A DNA stretch of 5,756 nt from Lentzea sp. GTDB taxonomy: Bacteria; Actinomycetota; Actinomycetes; Mycobacteriales; Pseudonocardiaceae. This document shows positions 1-4,080 of this stretch, piece after piece. The notes beneath the pieces are model-generated. The model was not told the origin of the DNA. It saw nothing but the letters and a program-made list of their open reading frames with translations, and did no database searches. Both the position numbers and the translations under genes were made by a program. The stretch covers positions 1 to 5,756 of the forward strand of contig JASLAV010000581.1 in the NCBI GenBank assembly GCA_030146905.1, in the 5' to 3' direction. Position 1 is the first letter of the stretch. Each line of letters starts with the position of its first letter.

Positions 1-1
1 G

Positions 2-1258
2 TCCGTCGCGGTGATCATCGGCATCGTGCTGGCCGGCGTCATCCTCTGGCTGACCGGCTACTACACCGGCACCGAGCACAAGCCGGTGCAGGAGGTCGGC
101 AAGACCTCGCTGACCGGTGCGGCCACGGTGATCCTGTCCGGCATCTCGGTCGGTTTCGAGTCGGCCGTCTACACCGCGCTCGTCATCGGTGCCGCCGTGT
201 ACGGCGCGTTCCTGCTCTCCGGTTCGGTCGTCGTCGCGCTGTTCGCGATCGCGCTCGCCGGTTGTGGTCTGCTCACGACCGTCGGCGTCATCGTCGCGAT
301 GGACACCTTCGGCCCGGTCTCCGACAACGCGCAGGGCATCGCGGAGATGTCCGGCGACGTGCACGGCGAGGGCGCGCAGATCCTCACCGAGCTCGACGCG
401 GTCGGCAACACGACCAAGGCCATCACCAAGGGCATCGCGATCGCCACGGCCGTGCTCGCCGCCACGGCGCTGTTCGGCTCGTACCAGGACGCGATCAGCC
501 AGGCGCTCGTCAAGGTCGGCAACGTCGCGGGCGACCTGCCCGTGTCGTTCAGCAACGTGGTGTTCAGCCCGAACGTGCTCGTCGGTGTCGCGATCGGTGC
601 GGCCGTCGTGTTCATGTTCTCGGGTCTCGCGGTCAACGCCGTGACGCGCGCCGCCGGTGCCATCGTGTTCGAGGTGCGCCGCCAGTTCCGCGAGAACCCC
701 GGCATCATGGACTACTCGGTGAAGCCGGAGTACGGCAAGGTCGTCGACATCTGCACCAGGGACTCGCTGCGCGAGCTGGCGACCCCCGGCCTGATGGCCG
801 TGCTCGCCCCGGTCGCCGTCGGCTTCGGCCTCGGCGTCGGCCCGCTGGCCGGGTACCTGGCCGGTGCGATCGCGACCGGCACGCTCATGGCGGTCTTCCT
901 GGCCAACTCCGGTGGTGCCTGGGACAACGCCAAGAAGCTGGTCGAGGACGGCAACCACGGTGGCAAGGGCTCGGATGCCCACGCCGCGACGGTCATCGGC
1001 GACACGGTCGGCGACCCGTTCAAGGACACGGCCGGCCCCGCCATCAACCCGCTGATCAAGGTCATGAACCTGGTCTCGGTGCTGATCGCGCCCGCCATCG
1101 TCACCTTCTCCATCGGTGACAACGCGTCCGACCCGATCCGCATCGCGATCGCACTGGTCGCGACGCTGATCATCGTCGCGGCGGTCGTCGTGTCCAAGCG
1201 CCGCGGAACCGCGATCGCGGACTCGCCCGCGGAGAGCGTGAGCAACGGCGCCGTGTAG
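2..1258 (+). CDS. hppA: K+-independent membrane H+-translocating pyrophosphatase, C-terminal part (5' end cut by window)
   Basis: This integral membrane pump couples hydrolysis of pyrophosphate to two phosphates with proton export. Only the last 418 residues are present, against roughly 700-800 for the family; the true start lies upstream of the window, and the internal GTG at 11 is not the start. Visible family motifs include DTFGPVSDNAQGIAEM (from about 302), the GNTTKAITKG segment (404-433), NSGGAWDNAKK (905-937) and KGSDAHAATVIGDTVGDPFKDT (from about 967). The Asp, Asn and Lys residues of these motifs bind Mg-pyrophosphate in characterised members. About nine hydrophobic segments are seen, fitting the C-terminal half of the 16-helix fold. 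The Lys at 416-418 and Thr at 425-427 replace the Ala and Gly typical of K+-dependent enzymes, so this should be the K+-independent class. The protein ends in a short hydrophilic tail after a basic KRR. It stops at TAG 1256-1258, followed by a strong hairpin. Assignment is near certain. Confidence 0.97.
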   Translation, partial: SVAVIIGIVLAGVILWLTGYYTGTEHKPVQEVGKTSLTGAATVILSGISVGFESAVYTALVIGAAVYGAFLLSGSVVVALFAIALAGCGLLTTVGVIVAMDTFGPVSDNAQGIAEMSGDVHGEGAQILTELDAVGNTTKAITKGIAIATAVLAATALFGSYQDAISQALVKVGNVAGDLPVSFSNVVFSPNVLVGVAIGAAVVFMFSGLAVNAVTRAAGAIVFEVRRQFRENPGIMDYSVKPEYGKVVDICTRDSLRELATPGLMAVLAPVAVGFGLGVGPLAGYLAGAIATGTLMAVFLANSGGAWDNAKKLVEDGNHGGKGSDAHAATVIGDTVGDPFKDTAGPAINPLIKVMNLVSVLIAPAIVTFSIGDNASDPIRIAIALVATLIIVAAVVVSKRRGTAIADSPAESVSNGAV

Positions 1259-1269
1259 TTGCACCCCTC

Positions 1270-1312
1270 AGGTCGGGGTACGTTCGGGTCTTCCCCCGAC
1301 GTACCCCGACCT
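1270..1312 (+). terminator. Strong hairpin after hppA: probable terminator or attenuator
   Basis: Perfect 14-bp arms lie at 1270-1283 (AGGTCGGGGTACGT) and 1299-1312. The stem can extend by four more G:C pairs (1285-1288 with 1295-1298) past a bulged T1284, leaving a 6-nt loop. It begins 12 nt after the hppA stop, as expected for a terminator. There is no T run after it, which is common for actinobacterial terminators. It ends directly at the Shine-Dalgarno of the next gene, so it could also act as an attenuator for readthrough or, as a near-perfect palindrome, as a protein-binding site. Confidence 0.6.
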
Positions 1313-1317
1313 AGGAG
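1313..1317 (+). promoter_or_regulatory. Ribosome binding site of first lipoprotein gene
   Basis: AGGAG lies 7 nt before ATG 1325, an ideal Shine-Dalgarno, and selects this start over the in-frame TTG at 1259, which would place the leading residues inside the hairpin. The overlapping hexamer TAGGAG (1312-1317) also sits where the -10 box of a leaderless promoter would be, 7 nt before the ATG, but its last base is not T, so the ribosome-site reading is preferred. Confidence 0.7.
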
Positions 1318-1324
1318 TTCCGAC

Positions 1325-1900
1325 ATGAGGCGCAGCCTCGTCGCCACTGCCGCTGTAGCCGCCCTCGCGCTGGCCGGGTGCACCAACGGCGGCAGCTCCG
1401 GCACTTCTTCCCCGGCGCCCACCAGCGGCGCGGCCACCCCCGAGGCCGTCGCCTACATGGACAAGGTCTGCGCCGCGGCGTCCGAGTTCGCCAAGATCGA
1501 GAAGACCGCGCCGAAGCTCGACGCCGGCGACTCCACCAAGATCAAGGCCGAGATGGCCGCGTACATGGGCCAGCTGGCCGACGCCTTCACCAAGTCGGCT
1601 GAGGGCCTGAAGAACGTAGGCCCGTCGCCCGTCGACGGCGGCGACGAGGCCGTCACCAAGATGGCGGAGACCTTCACCTCGCTCGGTGCCGTCTTCGCCG
1701 ACGCCAAGACGAAGGTCGAGCAGGCCGACGCGAACAACGCCACCGGAGGCATCCAGGCCGCGGGAGAGGCCATCACGAAGCTCACCGAGCTCGCCGACCC
1801 GCTGCGCGACCTCAAGGGCGTCCCCGAGCTGCAGAAGGCCACGCAGACAGCGCCGAAGTGCCAGGAGATGCAGCGCATCAACGTCACGCCCACGAGCTGA
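1325..1900 (+). CDS. Small secreted lipoprotein, paralogue 1, function unknown
   Basis: The product is 191 residues. It starts with MRR, a hydrophobic stretch (residues 5-17) and a lipobox LAGC with the lipidated Cys at position 19, so it should be anchored to the outer face of the cytoplasmic membrane. A Ser/Thr/Gly/Pro/Ala-rich linker (20-38) precedes a mostly alpha-helical, Lys/Ala/Glu-rich domain. That domain opens with YMDKVC (44-49) and has a second Cys at 179, which may pair with Cys49 in a disulfide. The product is homologous in layout to the next two lipoprotein genes: the motif around the first Cys, a central L-x-x-x-G-P-x-P-like turn, and the C-terminal Cys. The gene follows the hppA hairpin and lies 29 nt before the next paralogue, with which it probably shares a transcript. 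I do not recognise a named family; a ligand-binding or envelope-stress role is possible but not shown. Confidence 0.93.
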   Translation: MRRSLVATAAVAALALAGCTNGGSSGTSSPAPTSGAATPEAVAYMDKVCAAASEFAKIEKTAPKLDAGDSTKIKAEMAAYMGQLADAFTKSAEGLKNVGPSPVDGGDEAVTKMAETFTSLGAVFADAKTKVEQADANNATGGIQAAGEAITKLTELADPLRDLKGVPELQKATQTAPKCQEMQRINVTPTS

Positions 1901-1916
1901 GCGTGACCCTCCCGAG

Positions 1917-1922
1917 TAGCTT
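1917..1922 (+). promoter_or_regulatory. Possible leaderless -10 box of second lipoprotein gene
   Basis: TAGCTT fits TANNNT and leaves exactly 7 nt to ATG 1930, the geometry of leaderless actinobacterial promoters. No Shine-Dalgarno is visible before that ATG. No convincing -35 was found in the end of the preceding gene, so this may be coincidence. Confidence 0.35.
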
Positions 1923-1929
1923 CCGGCCC

Positions 1930-2493
1930 ATGCGTCGCACAGCCATCGCCCTCATGACGAGCTGCCTGCTCGCGGTCACCGCGTGCAGCACCGGAGGCTC
2001 GCCCACGTCCTCGGCGCCGGCCAGCGAGGCCGACGTCGTCGCGTGGATGGACAAGGTCTGCGGTGCCGTCGACGGCACCGCGAAGGTCATGTCGGACGAG
2101 CCGGACCTCGACCTGAGCGACCCGGCCAAGCTCAAGGCCGGCCTGTCCGACTGGCTCGGCGTCAAGGTGTCCGCCGTCGAGAAGTCGATCAACGACCTGA
2201 AGGCGCTGGAGGACGGCCCGCACCCGAAGTCGAAGGAGCTGGTCACCACAGCGGGCAACGGCATGGGCGAGGTGAGGACCCTGCTCGCCGACACCAAGGC
2301 GAAGGTCGACGCGTCGGCCGACGAGACCCAGGTCGTCACCGCCTTCACCGAGATGGCCACCAAGGCGGCCGCACTGGACGAGCAGGCCTCCGACGTGCAG
2401 CGCAAGCTCGGTGAGACGGGTCTTGCCGGGGCCGCGCAGAAGGCGGCCGGCTGCAAGGGGCTGACGGCCTCGTCGTCGGCACCGACTTCGTAA
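1930..2493 (+). CDS. Small secreted lipoprotein, paralogue 2, function unknown
   Basis: The product is 187 residues with a lipoprotein signal: MRR, a hydrophobic core and lipobox VTAC with Cys19. A short Ser/Pro/Thr/Gly linker (20-32) leads to WMDKVC (39-44), nearly identical to paralogue 1; the two genes share the 16 bases ATGGACAAGGTCTGCG here. A long helical, Lys/Ala/Asp-rich region follows, containing L-K-A-L-E-D-G-P-H-P and ending in a second Cys at 175 (131 residues after Cys44), then a Ser-rich tail ending PTS, like paralogue 1. The start is uncertain: ATG 1930 gives a standard signal peptide and is chosen. An in-frame GTG at 1903 would add nine residues before the basic MRR and is less likely. 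The gene is 29 nt after paralogue 1 and ends 16 nt before a terminator, so it is probably the last gene of a two-gene unit. Confidence 0.92.
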   Translation: MRRTAIALMTSCLLAVTACSTGGSPTSSAPASEADVVAWMDKVCGAVDGTAKVMSDEPDLDLSDPAKLKAGLSDWLGVKVSAVEKSINDLKALEDGPHPKSKELVTTAGNGMGEVRTLLADTKAKVDASADETQVVTAFTEMATKAAALDEQASDVQRKLGETGLAGAAQKAAGCKGLTASSSAPTS

Positions 2494-2509
2494 CGCGCCC
2501 TCAGAACCA

Positions 2510-2563
2510 ACCGAACCGGATCACCCGGACGCGTACGGTCCGGTCGATCCGGTTCGGTGTTTT
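2510..2563 (+). terminator. Bipartite intrinsic terminator after the first two lipoprotein genes
   Basis: Perfect 13-bp arms lie at 2510-2522 (ACCGAACCGGATC) and 2546-2558. Between them is a second 6-bp stem, CCGGAC (2525-2530) with GTCCGG (2538-2543), closing a 7-nt loop. The structure is followed by G and TTTT (2560-2563) and begins 16 nt after the TAA at 2491-2493. Long GC stem plus T run in this position is a classic Rho-independent terminator, and the best one in the window. Confidence 0.88.
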
Positions 2564-2613
2564 CCGGGGGACTGAAGTTGTGCGAGTCGGCGAACGGCTG
2601 ATCGAGGCAGGTC

Positions 2614-2760
2614 ATGGCCACCAGCCGGGGCAGTGCTCGCGAGAACGTGGCTCTGGTGTTCGAGCAGATCGCCGAGACCCCGGAGTACGCGGAGGCGTTC
2701 CGCTCGAACGACGTCTGCGCGGACTGGCAGGTGCTCGCGAAACAGGCCGGAGCAAAATGA
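2614..2760 (+). pseudogene. C-terminal remnant of a fourth lipoprotein paralogue (possibly a translated small ORF)
   Basis: This frame encodes 48 residues from ATG 2614 to TGA 2758-2760. Residues 3-35 align without gaps to residues 140-172 of the lipoprotein gene just downstream: about 10 of 33 identical and many similar, including T-S, E, F-[ED], P-x-Y-A-x-A and the conserved C-terminal Cys. No signal peptide or lipobox is present, unlike the intact copies, and an in-frame stop at 2599-2601 blocks extension upstream. In another frame, 2589-2609 reads GERLIEA, which could match the preceding AEKVLAD and would imply a frameshift plus loss of the 5' part; that match is short and weak. GAGG (2604-2607) sits 6 nt before ATG 2614, and the stop is 4 nt before the next start, so it could still be translated and coupled to the next gene. 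A degraded gene is the simplest reading. Confidence 0.6.
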
Positions 2761-2764
2761 GGCC

Positions 2765-3310
2765 ATGAGCTCACGTCTGATCGCGGCCGCGCTGGCCACG
2801 GCGGTACTGGCCGGCGGCTGCGGTTCCGACGAGGACGAGCCGCTGACCGATGCCCAGGCCCGGTGGGTCGACACGTTCTGCGGAGGGCTCCTGCCCGGCA
2901 AGAAGGCCGGCCAGGAGCTGACCGCGCAGGACCCCGCCGACCCGGCCGCGGTCAAGACGGCCTACCTGCGGCTCGTCACGGCCAACGCCACCGCGCTCGC
3001 CGACGCCGAGAAGAAGCTCACCGAGCTGGGTCCGCCCTCCGACGAGCTGAAGGACGTCCACGAACGGCTGACGAAGTACGTCAGCGAGTCCGCCAGGTCC
3101 TACGCGGCGGCGGAGGCACCGGTCAGGGCCCTGGAGCCGAACGCGGGGTTCTGGGACGGCGCCGAGAAGGTCCTGGCCGACACGTCGCAGGTCAGCACGC
3201 CGGAGGACCTGCGGGCGACCTTCGACGCGCTCGAGAAGTCGCCCAAGTACGCCGCCGCGATGGCCAAGTCCGCGCCGTGCGGCGAGCTGCGCAGCGGCAG
3301 TCAGCAGTGA
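2765..3310 (+). CDS. Small secreted lipoprotein, paralogue 3, function unknown
   Basis: The product is 181 residues with a lipoprotein signal (hydrophobic 5-16, then AGGC with lipid Cys19). The linker is short and acidic (GSDEDE), in contrast to the Ser/Thr linkers of the other two. The family motif appears as WVDTFC (34-39). The helical domain has K-L-T-E-L-G-P-P-S (about 83-91), and the second Cys is at 172, 133 residues after Cys39. ATG 2765 is chosen because it gives the signal peptide directly; a reading from ATG 2633 would put an Arg/Ser-rich out-of-place leader in front. GGAG at 2749-2752 is 12 nt away, longer than usual, while GAGG at 2759-2762 is too close. Translation may be coupled to the small ORF ending 4 nt upstream. 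It is more divergent than paralogues 1 and 2 are from each other. Function unknown. Confidence 0.9.
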   Translation: MSSRLIAAALATAVLAGGCGSDEDEPLTDAQARWVDTFCGGLLPGKKAGQELTAQDPADPAAVKTAYLRLVTANATALADAEKKLTELGPPSDELKDVHERLTKYVSESARSYAAAEAPVRALEPNAGFWDGAEKVLADTSQVSTPEDLRATFDALEKSPKYAAAMAKSAPCGELRSGSQQ

Positions 3311-3343
3311 TCGCTCATCCGGCGTAGTCACAAGAACACCACT

Positions 3344-3371
3344 GGTCACAGTCGAACGTCTGTTCTACCCT
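3344..3371 (+). promoter_or_regulatory. Leaderless promoter of the 190-residue gene
   Basis: The -10 hexamer TACCCT (3366-3371, TANNNT) lies 7 nt before GTG 3379, placing the transcription start at or next to the start codon. No Shine-Dalgarno precedes the GTG. The -35 is weak: GGTCAC (3344-3349) at 16 nt spacing is the best candidate. A LexA box overlaps the core promoter. Confidence 0.6.
3352..3367 (+). promoter_or_regulatory. LexA (SOS) box
   Basis: TCGAAC-GTCT-GTTCTA matches the actinobacterial and Bacillus-type LexA operator TCGAAC-N4-GTTCGA at 11 of 12 defined bases; the core GAAC-N4-GTTC palindrome is perfect. It ends on the first two bases of the -10 box of the downstream gene, the position expected for a repressor that blocks RNA polymerase. 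This predicts induction by DNA damage. Its intergenic location and promoter overlap argue against a chance hit, though binding is not shown. Confidence 0.72.
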
Positions 3372-3378
3372 GTGGGCC

Positions 3379-3951
3379 GTGGTGGGGCAGCTGTCCTTCT
3401 TCTCGGCCGAGGCGCGCACGCCGGCCAAGGCGGACCTCGCCGGCTTCCTCTGCGGGCCGGGCCAGGCCGTCAGCTTCGCGCGCGGCACAGCGGCCCGCGT
3501 CTACGTCGAGCTGCGCGACGAGTGGCGTCACCGGCCGCTCAAGCAGGCCTGCGACGAGCGCGGGGTCACGTCGGAGCTCTGCGTCAACGAGGAGGGCACG
3601 CGGTTCGTCCGCACGCCGTTCCGCACCGATCTCACCCCTCTGGCCGCCCACTGGCTGGACGGATCCGTCAAGAAGGTTCCGGAGGACTTCGAGCTGAACG
3701 GAGCAGTCCTGCGCGTCTGGGCGCTCGCCGCCGGCAGCTGGATGGAGTCAGCCTACCTGCTCGGTTTGGACCCCAACGCGCCGCAGACACACCAGCCGTT
3801 GCGAAATGCGCTGCTCGCATCCGGACTTCCGTGCACCCTGGTAGGGGCTCCGGCGTTGCGGGTAACCGGCCGACGAAGGCTGGCACGGCTCGCTGAGCTG
3901 GTCGGAAGCCCCCCGCACGGGGTGGCGATGAGCACCTGGCCGGCGGCCTGA
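3379..3951 (+). CDS. Uncharacterised protein with two degenerate LAGLIDADG-like halves, probably SOS-regulated
   Basis: The product is 190 residues, with no signal peptide or membrane segment, so it is cytoplasmic. I cannot name a function. Half 1 (about 19-95) begins with LAGFLCGPG (20-28), aligning position by position with LAGLIDADG but with both acidic positions lost (Cys25, Pro27). A strand (ARVYVEL), a helix (WRHRPLKQACDERG) and another strand-helix unit follow. Half 2 (about 110-177) begins LRVWALAAGS (111-120), close to LRGAFLAGGS-type motifs of WhiA, then a strand YLLGLDP, a helix PLRNALLASG and LRVTGRRRLARLAELVG. This recalls WhiA, whose homing-endonuclease-like domain is catalytically dead and binds DNA. 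DNA binding is therefore an inference. GTG 3379 is chosen from the -10 spacing; GTG 3382 is an alternative. It is followed after 129 nt by topA; from memory, mycobacteria also carry a conserved hypothetical gene (Rv3647c) next to topA (Rv3646c). Confidence 0.88.
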   Translation: MVGQLSFFSAEARTPAKADLAGFLCGPGQAVSFARGTAARVYVELRDEWRHRPLKQACDERGVTSELCVNEEGTRFVRTPFRTDLTPLAAHWLDGSVKKVPEDFELNGAVLRVWALAAGSWMESAYLLGLDPNAPQTHQPLRNALLASGLPCTLVGAPALRVTGRRRLARLAELVGSPPHGVAMSTWPAA

Positions 3952-3965
3952 GCGGGCGGTCAGGC
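3946..3965 (+). terminator. Weak hairpin over the stop codon of the 190-residue gene
   Basis: GCCTGA (3946-3951) and TCAGGC (3960-3965) form a 6-bp stem with an 8-nt loop, starting inside the last codons. There is no T run. It may be a weak terminator or chance. The rest of the 129-nt gap to topA (3952-4080) holds a possible TTGTGT (3970-3975) and TACGAG (3991-3996) promoter pair at a short 15-nt spacing, which I do not consider reliable, and the topA ribosome site. Confidence 0.25.
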
Positions 3966-4060
3966 ATGGTTGTGTCACTCTGTCTCGTCGTACGAGCGTC
4001 GCGGATGGTGTGCTTTTCGGCCGGCGCTGGGCAACACTGGCGGGCCTGGGAACCGGGTTT

Positions 4061-4069
4061 GGAAGAGAG
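4061..4069 (+). promoter_or_regulatory. Ribosome binding site of topA
   Basis: The purine-rich GGAAGAGAG lies 11 nt before GTG 4081, with a further GGGACGG in between. Together they support GTG 4081 rather than the in-frame GTG at 4141, which sits inside the conserved first strand of the Toprim domain and would remove it. Confidence 0.5.
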
Positions 4070-4080
4070 CGGGACGGCGA

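Noticed and set aside
262..1119. A 285-codon plus-strand frame inside hppA
   Set aside because: It is Arg/Gly/His-rich with no recognisable motif and overlaps the clear pyrophosphatase frame; a codon-bias shadow.
1259..1324. Upstream TTG start for paralogue 1
   Set aside because: It would add 22 residues encoded by the hairpin and bury the signal peptide; AGGAG supports ATG 1325.
1884..2774. Minus-strand frame of 296 codons across paralogue 2 and the terminator
   Set aside because: It runs through a terminator and opposite a gene with a clear signal peptide; the composition is shadow-like.
3372..3896. Alternative plus frame of 174 codons over the 190-residue gene
   Set aside because: Arg/Gly/Ala-rich, no motif; the frame from 3379 has ordered helices and strands and fits the promoter spacing.
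3984..3996. CTCGT-CGT-ACGAG inverted repeat upstream of topA
   Set aside because: Arms of five bases with a 3-base spacer are expected by chance in GC-rich DNA; no operator consensus recognised.
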